Below, one piece after another: positions 24,046 to 33,650 of a stretch of DNA of 64,000 nt. The stretch's first letter is position 1. Each line of letters starts with the position of its first letter. The notes beneath the pieces are model-generated. The model made no database searches. It saw nothing but the letters and a program-made list of their open reading frames with translations, and had not been told where the DNA came from. Both the position numbers and the translations under genes were made by a program. Origin of the DNA: Brachynemurus nebulosus (taxonomy: Eukaryota; Arthropoda; Insecta; Neuroptera; Myrmeleontidae); contig JAPWDM010000017.1 in the NCBI GenBank assembly GCA_035578155.1, forward strand, positions 1,326,001-1,390,000, in the 5' to 3' direction.

Positions 24046-26601
24046 TACATTGAACCTCCATTCTATTAAAAACAAAAAAATGCAGTAAAAAGTAAAAGTA
24101 CATTTTAAATTGATCAATCTGTATATAGCCTACGATAGCCTGGATATGAATGTATTCATGCTGTGCATACATACATTCGGAATAGTACGGGACACGTTGA
24201 TATCGATTATCTTTTCCGTTCACAAGGCAGCAAGGTAGACTTGCCAGCGAGCAGTGTCTTTTGTGTCTTGTTATCTCACTCCGAGTAATATGAAGGCAAA
24301 ATAATGTTATTTCACAGAAACAAACTTTACGGGTACATGACTTAATAAAATGTGACCTATATATAGGAGTACCAAAAACAGTGCTCCGCTTTGCTCAGTG
24401 CTCCGCTCCCCTCGATGCGATTATGCATACATATATAAAAAATTGTTTCATACTGAAAATTTAATATAATAACAACTGAGGTGAACGGCAGATATGTATA
24501 TTTTCCATTTTTATTTAAAGTCTCAAAAAGCATCGGAAACCATTAGGGATATAGTTTTTTCACTGGTTTTTCATGAAAATAATCATCATGAGAATTTTTA
24601 AATCTTTATGCCTTTATCTACTTACATTTATTGAGCGTGTACGTGTGTGGAAGTTTTATGGTAGGCCTAAAAGTAATAAGTAAATTACCCTCAGTTGGTT
24701 TCCAAATATGATGTCTTCGCAGTCATTGATATCTCAACTAAAAAATATGTCATTTCAAACAGCAAAATTGCTAATTTCGGTGAGAGAAAGGTGAATATTT
24801 TTGACTACTGGTGAGTTCGTATGTGACCATAAGTTCTTACCATTACTCTTTTTTTAAGTCTATAAAATTAACCAAAAGTATAGCTCTAACTTATATTTCC
24901 GAAAAATTATACACTAGAATTATTACAATTTCACTACTGAATTCACAATAAGCCATCTGGATAGTATTTAGTTTAAAATAATATGAAAATTTGTTCTTAT
25001 GACGTTATCAGGCATACTATACCGTTTTTAGCAATAAAATTTCTAAGTCAAGAACTGATAAAGAGATGCTATTGGTGCATGGCAATGACGTATTTGGTTC
25101 AGTGTCGCCTTAAGTTTCTTAAATCTGGCTGCCCCCACCATCAGCATTACAATTTATTTATAATTACAATTCGGCAACAAAACAATAAAACTTTTCCAAA
25201 CCGGTTGGAAATAATGTTTCAGTCAATTACCTACAACATATCCAAAATTCAGCTTCCTAGGATGATTTGGAGGGAGTAGAGAGGGAAAAAATGATTTTGG
25301 CTGGATCTAACGCGCCCACAGTCCTCCAGAATCAACTTAGAGGGTTGAAATTTGGTATGTTAATAGAGTTCGTACCTAGGGTCTGCTTTTTGGAGGTTTT
25401 AATATTTTACCCCACCCCCACCATTTTTAAGCTACAATTTGATGTTTTTTTTTTGAATGTTTTCGAAGTTTGTACCACTTTTGTATTCGGATTGAGTTAG
25501 TATCAAGGGGGTGCCTTTTGGGGGTCTCAACTTTTAACCCTTACCCCACCATTTTTATACCTAAAAGAACTTTATTTTTCTTATTATTTTTTATAAAATA
25601 GAAATTTTGGATTTTTTTGGAAAGAAAAAATATCTTCATAAAGGCCTTCCAGTTTACTATATAAGGTCTTTTTTAATATTTAAAAATAAAACATAAAGGC
25701 AATTGGCGGATAACTATGGATAGGAATGCTCTCGTACGAATTGTGTTGGCTTTTTTCCTGCTAACTGCTATCAGCACAAAATTGAAATTTACTGAGGTTC
25801 AGCTCTTAAAAACTTAAAGCCTTTTTTTAAAGCCTCGATCAGCCGGACACTCATCATCAGTTTTGAAACCACCAAAATGACAAATCGCTTGTAGACTTTC
25901 AATCACATTTCGCTTGTAGACATTCAATACCGAAGATGAAGGGAAAAATTCGACTTCCCTGATAGGGGCCCCCCGCTGCTCACGGCGTTTTTTCTATAAA
26001 AGTTCAATTGTTTTTTTCAAAATTTTTTAACAATACAGCAAGTAAATAAATTGATTACAGTAAGTACATAAATAAAAATACCTAATACTTAATGATATTT
26101 GAATTTTTGTATAACATTTATATACCTTTTTAAAAATCACAGACACCAGAAAACTAACTAAAAATTATTCACTTTTTTGCTAGGGAATTTATAAACTTAT
26201 TTTCATAAACCAGTATTTTATTATCACATAGACATAAAACACTTAAATAAACTTAAATACAATAGTATTTTACATACCATCCTGACGATCTTATGTATTT
26301 TTATTTATTAAAAAGATTAAAAACATTAAAAACAACCTAAAATCCCCTATTCGTTTTGTGTTACCGACGTTTCCGACATACCAAACAGTGGTTGAGCTAG
26401 GAAACTAAACAACAGTGTTACTAGATGGCAGTACTTTGACGCCACGAACTGACCATTCTTTTACCTCACCGTTGCAATATTTTATACAAAGATATAATAT
26501 TTAAATAATTGCGTAAAGAAAAAATTGCTTTCATCTAAAATGTTTATAAAAATAATTAATGACATTTTAAAATACTTTAATATTAAAATTATATCTCCAT
26601 A
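24046..26601. other. unassigned stretch
   Basis: No gene recognised. Short oddities are a doubled CGCTTGTAGAC at 25885-25930 and a moderately G+C-richer tract at 25260-25560 with repeated GGGGGT phrases that looks like decayed repeat DNA. Open frames at 24983-25500 lack any domain. Confidence 0.45.
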
Positions 26602-26603
26602 TA

Positions 26604-27754
26604 GGGTAAAAGCCCCGATTGTGGAACACTATTTTTAGGTATTTCATCAAACTTGCTTACAAAAATTAATAAATGAATTAAACACCCATTTTTTTTTCTT
26701 AATAAGCATGAAACCAAGCTTTTTTAATCCAATGAATATGTTTTTAAGAAAATATAACCCAAAAATTTTGATTTATTAATGTTTTGTTTTATAATTTGTT
26801 GACATCTATAAAAAAACGGACAGAAAATATTAACACCCTTTAAAAAATCAGCACATTGACACCTAAAAAAGAACACGTATGTACGAACATGAGATACATC
26901 AGACACATCTTTTGCCATCTTTTCACTCTATGACATAGAGTGACATCTAGTAGTAAATAGAATGTCAAATTAAAAAATTAATTAAATATTCGATAAAATA
27001 AACGACCAAAATCACAGAATATACCAAAATACCACAGAAAAATACTATATTTTGTTTCGCCATCTATGTATTTTGGTAAAGTTCTAATCAATTCTAAACC
27101 TTCTAAACTAACTTATCAAAATGGCGACAATTTTTCATTATTAATAAAATTTTGCAACTTTAAATCAATATTTTTTTATTTATCAATTGACGATACGCTC
27201 CGAAATAAAAAAAATATTAAAAATTTTACGATTTTAAAGCAGTAAGTAAATATTTTAGACTCAAAAAGAAATTAAAACTATTTATAATATAAATTTTTAG
27301 TTATTTTACGTACATGATTTTAGTTAAATACAAAGGTTATATGTGTACTGAAAGAAATACACACATATATAAATTACATTTAAACCGAATAAAAAGATGA
27401 TTTAGCTCTTACAATCACTTAACTGGACTAATAAAAATTATTTGTATAGTTTTATTGCGCTAACTTCGAAAATTAACTGGAAAATGTTGAAATTTATAAG
27501 GCATGTGTTTCTATAAATAAGCATTGATCAAACGCAAAAGAGACACATTCAGCAAAAACTGTTTAATATATATATGTATTTCTTTAATTAAGTAAAGAAA
27601 CATTAAATGTGAGATGAATTTAAATTGAAAAACAATCATTCTATTAATAATAATTTTTGTTATCAGACGTTTCTTTCAGAAATAACTTCATTAAGATATA
27701 AATGTCAAAACTGTTTTTCTATTGGATCGCGTTCCACAAACGGGGCTTTTACCC
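26604..27754. mobile_element. TA-flanked TIR element (1151 bp)
   Basis: Termini GGGTAAAAGCCCCGATTGTG (then GAAC) and the complement of GGGTAAAAGCCCCGTTTGTG differ at one position over about 24 bp. TA flanks both sides (26602-26603, 27755-27756), suggesting Tc1/mariner/pogo-type transposition. No intact gene lies inside. A short inner palindrome CTCTATGACATAGAG is at about 26925-26941. Confidence 0.88.
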
Positions 27755-27836
27755 TACTAAAAATTAATAAATTTGCGATATTGAAAATATTTAAAGTTTT
27801 AATTACTTTGTCAATTTCATGAAAAATACTATTCTT

Positions 27837-27881
27837 TTTACTTAACGCGTTTTCAGCTCTTTCGGTCATCATTAGAGTAAA
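27837..27881 (-). ncRNA. hammerhead-ribozyme-like motif, left Penelope arm
   Basis: The minus-strand counterpart of the motif at 28763-28807, with the same helix I pair (TTTACT / AGTAAA), core CTAATGA in which the canonical G is A, helix II region ending in core GAAA, and AACGCGTT mini-stem. The two arms have different core mutations, so their consensus restores the canonical core. This supports an ancestral ribozyme now decayed. Confidence 0.5.
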
Positions 27882-28123
27882 TTGATGACAATCTAATGAA
27901 GAAAATTTATAGCTAAGAAGATGTGTGGGAGGGGTATAATATTATTGAAAGTAAATTGGAAAAACCCATAAATTTTTGTTTCGGAACATCTGCACGTGCA
28001 AAGTTAAAAGCAATCGAAAAACCAGTTTTACCTAATATTGTGACTGTTCTAATGACTTGTTTATGAATAAATTAAATTAGGGGTGTCCAAAAATTATTGA
28101 AAGCTTGATGTAATTATATTCGA

Positions 28124-28410
28124 TCAGAAATTTATTTTTAATAAAGGGGAATTATTTAGATCATTTTGATCGTTTAAAACTTGTACTTGTGGATCACTGT
28201 TCAGTCTATTAATTTCCAGAGCCTCTAAAAGATTTAGTTTAATACCCTTTTGACAAACATGTAGAACTTTTGGTTTATGATCCGTTTTGGAGAAATGACC
28301 TGTTTCCAAGATATGTAAACCGAAATTTGAGTTGAACATTTGTGAACCAATGTACTCCTTATATTTTGTGTCGAAACTTCTTCCCGTTTGTGGGGCCAAA
28401 TATGTGGGAC
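28124..28410 (-). pseudogene. Penelope-like GIY-YIG endonuclease C-terminal fragment
   Basis: The minus-strand reading contains QTGRSFDTKYKEYI, then FGLHILETGHF, then LHVCQKGIKLNLLEALEI, the order and spacing of conserved motifs in the GIY-YIG endonuclease of Penelope-like polyproteins. The GIY/YIG start is degraded (TYLAPQTGRSF where YxGQTGRSF is usual). It ends LLKINF and TGA at 28124-28126. The upstream reverse transcriptase and N-terminus are absent because the sequence runs into the inverted second copy at about 28411. The endonuclease would nick the chromosomal target; this fragment cannot be functional alone. The first residues of the open frame come from the opposing arm. Confidence 0.85.
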
Positions 28411-28762
28411 AGACTGAACAGTGACCCACAAGTACAAGTTTTAAACGATCAAGATGATCTAAATAATTCCCCTTTATTAAAAATAAATTTCTGAACGAAT
28501 ATAATTACATCAAGCTTTCAATAATTTTTGGACACCCCTAATTTAATTTATTCATAAACAAGTCATTAGAACAGTCACAATATTAGGTAAAAATAACTAC
28601 CATGTCGGTACCAACAAACTGGTTTTTCGATTGCTTTTAACTTTACACGTGCAGATGTTTCGAAACAAAAATTTATGGGTTTTCCCAATTTACTTTCAAT
28701 AATTTTACACCACTCCCACACATCTTCTTAGCTATAAATTATCTTCATTAGATTTTCATCAA

Positions 28763-28807
28763 TTTACTCTGATGCTGACCGAAAGGGCTGAAAACGCGTT
28801 AAGTAAA
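28763..28807 (+). ncRNA. hammerhead-ribozyme-like motif, right Penelope arm
   Basis: Order of parts: helix I strand TTTACT (28763-28768); core CTGATGC, where the canonical form is CTGATGA (28769-28775); a short helix II with GAAA loop (28776-28789, imperfect); core GAAA (28790-28793); mini helix III ACGCGTT; an A at the expected cleavage position (28801); and helix I partner AGTAAA (28802-28807). It lies in sense orientation about 270 bases after the stop codon. Minimal hammerheads with tiny helix III are known in Penelope-like terminal repeats. The core A9-to-C change and weak helix II suggest it is inactive. Confidence 0.55.
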
Positions 28808-28869
28808 AAGAATAGTATTTTTCGTGAAATTGACAAAGTAATTAAAACTTTGAATATTTTCAATATTTA

Positions 28870-29200
28870 AAATGAAATTTCACGAAGTAAATCTCTCAAC
28901 AGTGAATTATTTAATAAATTTTCGCTTTGAAATTTCGTTGGATACAGTTGGCTATAGTTTTAAAAAGCAACACTTTAATATAGGACTCAGTCTCACCACA
29001 TTTAAAAAACTAAACCCCATGCCAGAACAACCTTAAAGTTTAAATGATACAAATTACAAAGATTCTGATATTACCCCTTTCATTTTTAGCAAAATTAAAG
29101 TTGTAGATTTATCCGAAAATATTGTTTTAAAATATACCTAATAAAATATTTCGTTGCTGCTGTTGGCGCCGAACAAATAATTAATTAATTATTAAACATT
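28870..29200. other. intronic A+T-rich sequence
   Basis: Upstream of the NCKX exon. No other feature recognised. Confidence 0.5.
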
Positions 29201-29218
29201 ATTTTATTTTTATTTCAG
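29201..29218 (+). other. 3' splice site (acceptor) of the NCKX terminal exon
   Basis: A T-rich tract ATTTTATTTTTATTTCAG ends in AG at 29217-29218. The homologous reading frame begins immediately after it, entering with one base of a split codon (phase 2 intron) expected to encode Gly before LPVPWLL. Confidence 0.88.
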
Positions 29219-29459
29219 GTTACCAGTGCCTTGGCTGTTGTTCGGCATTATAAATGGAAAGCCAGTGGATGTGAATTCTGTTGGTATGGTGTGTTCCATA
29301 TCGATATTATTCATGATGTTAGTGTTCGTTATATTATCCATCGCCTGTTTTCGATGGAAAATGAACAAAGGCCTCGGATTTACAATGTTCCTCTTATATT
29401 TCGTGTTTGTGGCAGTATCGCTTATGTTTGAATACGAAGTGTTCAAGTGCCCCGTTTGA
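29219..29459 (+). CDS. NCKX: K+-dependent Na+/Ca2+ exchanger (NCKX/SLC24 family), 3'-terminal coding exon
   Basis: The exon reads LPVPWLLFGIINGKP, a short loop, a hydrophobic helix (about VGMVCSISILFMMLVFVILS), RWKMNKGLGF, a second helix (TMFLLYFVFVAVSLMF), then EYEVFKCPV and TGA at 29457-29459. This is the C-terminal end of the second Na/Ca-exchanger repeat; SLC24 proteins commonly have an intron just before the PWLL segment, after a DILVGLG-type motif. The protein exchanges Na+ for Ca2+ plus K+ across membranes. The exon begins with one base completing a codon, so the start is set by the acceptor and not by a Met. The earlier exons were not found in the window; 5' introns are presumably long and filled with transposons. 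Frame and splice site are intact, so it is probably functional. Paralogue identity within SLC24 is not resolved. Confidence 0.9.
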
Positions 29460-29740
29460 ACAAAACTCTTATTATTCATTCATTGTATACCAAACCTCAT
29501 ACACATATATATTTTTTTTAATTGTATCACTCTCTTTTTCTCTAACATATGTTTTAAGTAGTAATCATCCATCTTTTATTAGTGAAAATACACTATATCA
29601 TGTAATTTGTTAACATTATAAGAAGAGAAACTTAAATATTATATTTAAAAATCATAAATTTATGTATTAATATTGATTATTTTTAATTTTAAATTTTAAA
29701 TATTTATATAGAAGAAAATAAATAAATGAAAAGATTTTAT
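29460..29740 (+). other. probable 3' UTR of the NCKX gene
   Basis: A+T-rich sequence after the stop codon, ending with overlapping AATAAA signals at 29717-29722 and 29721-29726. The open frame at 29407-29613 overlaps the exon in another frame and is not real. Confidence 0.6.
29717..29726 (+). terminator. polyadenylation signals (two overlapping AATAAA)
   Basis: Two overlapping canonical hexamers about 260 bases after the NCKX stop. Earlier AATAAA-like sequences were not seen in the 3' UTR. Confidence 0.55.
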
Positions 29741-31306
29741 TAATATGCATACTTGGTCAATATTTTTAATATAGTTTTAACAAAACTAAATCTGTATCTA
29801 GCAATCAGTATAAGCATTAAATCAGAAATGGTGCTTGAAATATTAATTTAATGGTAATACCTAGTTTGATCTCAGCATAATTATGTAAATGTAGTTTTAA
29901 TTGATTCATTAAACTATTAAAAATATTAAAATATCGACAGTTAAAAGAAGCGGACAGAAATTTTTTTAAGACTAATATAAGTACAAAAATTTTAAGATAG
30001 CTCATAATAGCTAGGGAGCTGATGGCAGGAAAATCTATATGATTTCATCGTCTGGCAGAAGTTGGTAATAAGAAAGATCTGAGTAAAATAGACAGTAAAA
30101 ACAATTTCTGCCATTAATATAATGCTGCGATACTAAATGAGGGCTTTCCAAAATTGTAAAAAAATATAGGTACCCTATATAATACCATCGCGTCTGCCTC
30201 TTGTACTAATAAAATTGTGCTAGCTTTAAAGTAAAGGAAATGCAAGTGGCAGAAATTTTTCCCGCTGCGTTTTAGAAAGAATTCAATTTTTTGGGATTTT
30301 AATGATATATGAAAAAGTAAATCATTTCATCGTCAGGCAGACTGAGTTAATTATTGAAATTATTTTATATAACGTAAGAATTTTCACTTCTGCCACTCAG
30401 AGGACGCTGCATTCGAAAACTGGAATGTTGTGAATTTGAAAAAAAAACATACCTATGAAGTCATTTCATCGTTTCTGCCTTTAAGCATAATTATTGCTGT
30501 TACTATAAGAAGCAAAGAAATAAAAATGGCAGAAAATTTCGGTGCTGATTTTTCGAAGGCAGAAAGATAATGTAGTATTGAATGTTCAAAACAAAACAAT
30601 TTTTTGTCAGATTTAATCACATACTTATTTTAACGAATTACAGGTAAATTTTTCTCGTCTTTTATGGTCGCTAGATAGACCTCATATATACCTTAGAGTT
30701 GCCACTGGTCCCGACTTCCACCCGTCTTCTGATGGTAAAGTGCAATGAATTCAGTTGTTCTGGCAGTTAGCGCAGCCACTCAGTCAGACAGTTTTATTTA
30801 CTGGCTTATTCTGAGTTACTCTTGGTTGTTCCTGCATATTGAAATGCAATTCACTCAATTTTCATTATCTGTGTAAGGGCAGGAAGGATGTTAAAGGTCT
30901 AAAGGTGAACTTTCCAGAGAGTAGGCATTTGACTATTACGTTGCTATCTTGCTGTTTATTTTTCAAAATAGCTATAAGTACTTAAATAGTTTTTCTTACT
31001 AATTTTTCACGTTTTCGTCAGTTTTTCGTCAAAATAAAAAAGAATAATACATTCACAAATTGGAAGTTTATTTATCATATTCTAACATGTTTTTTTATTA
31101 TATGTTAATATGTTAACCACATGTTAACAGACATTTTTGTATAACAGGCACTATAAAATCTATGATTCTATACATTTCTAAACTGAAAAAATACATAAAT
31201 TAAACATGTCCTTGAAAATAAGTGGTTGAATGTGTCATCACTTCTGATTTTTTTTGACCACATTTCATATTTAGTTATTTGTAAATAGGGATGTTTATAC
31301 TTTTAA

Positions 31307-32386
31307 CGGCCGGTTTTACAAACGGAGTTTAAGCTTAAGCTTAACTAAACCTAGTTTAAAAGTTAAACCCAGTTTATCTTCGCGTCTGTTTTACAATACA
31401 ATTTAAAGCAAAGTTTAAGTAAGCTTGTGTTGGCGAACCTGCTTTCAATCATTTGCTCATTTCATTCAATACATGTATGTATCTGTATCCGGCAAAGTCA
31501 GTAAAATAACTCTATTTTACCAACCGTTCAACCGTATGTATCCAGATATACTTCATAGGCGATATACGCTACAAACGTAACCTATATAGAAATAACGCTA
31601 TAAAGGAAAAAAAATTATTTTAATTAATAAAATTAAAAAAAGAAATTTAAAAAAATGAATGACACAAATGAAAAAAAAAGATCAGTAAATTTCATGAGTA
31701 ATGAAATTGAGCATGGTGGCCACAGATTTTTAAAGATCAAGTTCACTGACTTTTCCAGGTTTTCCAGAAATTTTATTAAAAAATTCTCTGACTATTTTGT
31801 GAAAAATGCTGCCCCTATTTTATCCCAAAAAGCCAAAAAAAAATTTTTAATAACTTTTTAACACTTTTTCTTAAAAAAGTAAATGATGAGCAAAAAAAAA
31901 AAATAAAATAGAAATCCGCCCCAATTTTTAAATCCAATTTTAAAACAAGTGAAAAATTGATTGAAGTTTTGTACCTAAATAAACAAAATTATGAAAAGTA
32001 ATTTTTTCCAGTCTTCTGGTAAAATTGCCTGACTTGCAAAAAGTTCAGAATTCCCTGGCATTTCCAGGTTTTCCAGTAATGTGGTCACCATGATTGAGTA
32101 TTTAATTGCTCTAGTAAAGAAATATAAAAATCATATAAAAATATAATCGAATCTCTAAAAACGACCTCAGCCATAGAGAAGGCAAATGCTCCTTGTTACA
32201 TCGTAGTTATATCTTTTCTATGATCTTAACAAGATAAGCTTAGTTTAAATCATTTAAGCCACCTTTATTGGTAGTTTAAATATAAGCCGAGTTTAACAGA
32301 TAAACTCAATATGTAAAACGGTCTCATTTACTTAAATTTGGTTTAACTAATAAACTCAGTTTAAACTCGGTTTGTAAAACCGGCCG
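31307..32386. mobile_element. Harbinger-like element with TAA duplication (nested)
   Basis: Terminal repeats CGGCCGGTTTTACAAACGGA and the complement of CGGCCGGTTTTACAAACCGA, continuing inward with AGTTTAAAC-like repeats. TAA flanks both ends (31304-31306, 32387-32389). It lies inside the element at 30008-33647 and itself contains the MITE at 31712-32092. No transposase; non-autonomous. Confidence 0.88.
31712..32092. mobile_element. third-level nested MITE with ATTGAG duplication
   Basis: Termini CATGGTGGCCACA and the complement of CATGGTGACCACA. Perfect 6-bp repeats ATTGAG at 31706-31711 and 32093-32098. Both subterminal regions contain TTTTCCAGGTTTTCCAG in inverted relation. The open frame at 31655-31861 runs across the insertion junction and is not a gene. 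A 6-bp duplication does not decide a superfamily. Confidence 0.82.
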
Positions 32387-32620
32387 TAAGAGTACCTATG
32401 GACATATATGAATATTATACCGGTATTTTTCAAATATATTATCAATACCGCAAAGTAATATCGATAAAAATATAGTTTTTTAGTCGAATTTTTCAACTGA
32501 ACAAATTAGACTTATTACATAATATGGACAATTTACAATGGTATTTTTGCAAAAAGATCTCTTCTGAGCTAGTTATTTTATTTAATACAGAAGTCGCTAA
32601 CAAACGTTTTACTATATGAA

Positions 32621-32812
32621 GTGCGGAAAACATTTTCTTTAAAATTTAGAGATGCTGTAATTCCAGTAATTGTAGAGGAAACGTTATACTATCACAACAA
32701 ATGTTATAAACATTTCACTGCTTTGAAAAAAAAGTATAAAGAAAATTTAGATGACAATGAAATTGGATTATGGTTATCTCTATCTACGTCTCTGTTAGAA
32801 AAATCAGAGTAA
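32621..32812 (+). pseudogene. short coding relic with Cys/His pattern
   Basis: The open reading contains VIVEETLYYHNKCYKHFTAL then KKKYKEN. A YHxxCYxxF pattern of this kind appears in uncharacterised arthropod proteins associated with repeats. It sits in the internal part of the element at 30008-33647. The upstream sequence in other frames is broken by stops. It may be what is left of that element's gene. No catalytic motif seen. Confidence 0.3.
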
Positions 32813-33190
32813 GTCTGATTAAGGAACTCAACCAAGCTTTTCGGACTTCCAATCGGCCAATACTGTGAACTGGGTATTTTGGACATGTTTCGTTTATAAA
32901 ATAATTTATTTTTTGCCAAAATTTGCAAAAATTCAAAAGTTTTCCCACATTTTTTAACTGCATGTTAAAGAAATCACATAAACTTTTAAGCCATTGTTAT
33001 ACTTAAACCAACTGTCGGGAAAAATTTTTTGTAATAAAAATGAGTTTTTTGCTAAAATTTGCAATAATTCTAAAATTTTTTTAATATTTCTTTACACCGT
33101 GATAAAGAGCAGCAAAAAGTACATACGATAGGCTTGAAGCCATTATCCTGTCTAAACGGGTTTTCGTGAAAAAATATTTCTTGTAAACGC

Positions 33191-33227
33191 AAATTCGCTA
33201 TGTTATGCAGGATGCTACGACAGAGGT
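33191..33227 (+). repeat. dispersed repeat family, copy 2
   Basis: Same core TTCGCTATGTTATGCAGGAT followed by GCT..GACAGAGGT as at 17098-17134. Here it lies near the right end of the nested region. Confidence 0.85.
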
Positions 33228-33650
33228 TTTTTTTTAATTGTAGCTAAAATCAGAGGCCCCTATGTCTGCCACCTTTATTTCCCTCTTCTAGGAAATATAT
33301 TAAATCCAAAAATATAGATTAGAAAGACGATGAAATGACTTAGTCGGCCATTTTTTTTTTTACATGTTTGTAATTACTTTTTATAAAAATGCAGCGATGT
33401 GGACGTCTGCCTTCTACAAATTTGTTATATACTGACTGCCGTTAATACAATATATAAATAGTAGACACGATGTTATGATTTAAGGGAGTTCATTTTTTTG
33501 CATTTTCAAAATTTATTTGCAAAAAAAGTCAGCGCCATCTGAGTTTCATTCTGACTTTTTCTTATTCGCACAGTAGTAAACTGCATAACATATTACTATC
33601 AATGACGATGGAATCATATACCTAAATTGCCATCAACTCCCTAGCTATAA

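Larger units (their letters stand above)
27778..28866. mobile_element. Penelope-like retroelement relic with inverted terminal copies
   Basis: Two arms, 27778-28207 and 28411-28866, are reverse complements differing by substitutions and a block of about 23 bp present only in the right arm (about 28591-28615). Each arm encodes the same C-terminal peptide (RLNSDPQVQVLND, ending LLKINF then stop), left arm on minus and right arm on plus. The 200-bp spacer adds GIY-YIG endonuclease sequence on the minus strand. Known family behaviour: Penelope-like elements end in a GIY-YIG domain and often carry terminal repeats in direct or inverted arrangement. The reverse transcriptase is missing. Confidence 0.85.
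30008..33647. mobile_element. TIR element with inverted arrays of 140-bp subterminal repeats
   Basis: The ends TAGCTAGGGAGCTGATGGCA and the complement of TAGCTAGGGAGTTGATGGCA match, with TAA outside both (30005-30007, 33648-33650). The left side has a motif TTTCATCGTCTGGCAGA near 30042, 30183, 30325 and 30464. The right side has it inverted near 33323, 33467 and 33603. Spacing is about 140 bp at both ends, and the intervening sequence also matches in inverted form. The centre contains a nested Harbinger-like element and a weak coding relic. Superfamily unknown; the 3-bp TAA would suit PIF/Harbinger, but TA plus GCTAGGGAG is equally readable. Confidence 0.78.

Noticed and set aside
31655..31861. 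68-codon open frame
   Set aside because: It crosses the ATTGAG insertion junction of the nested MITE.
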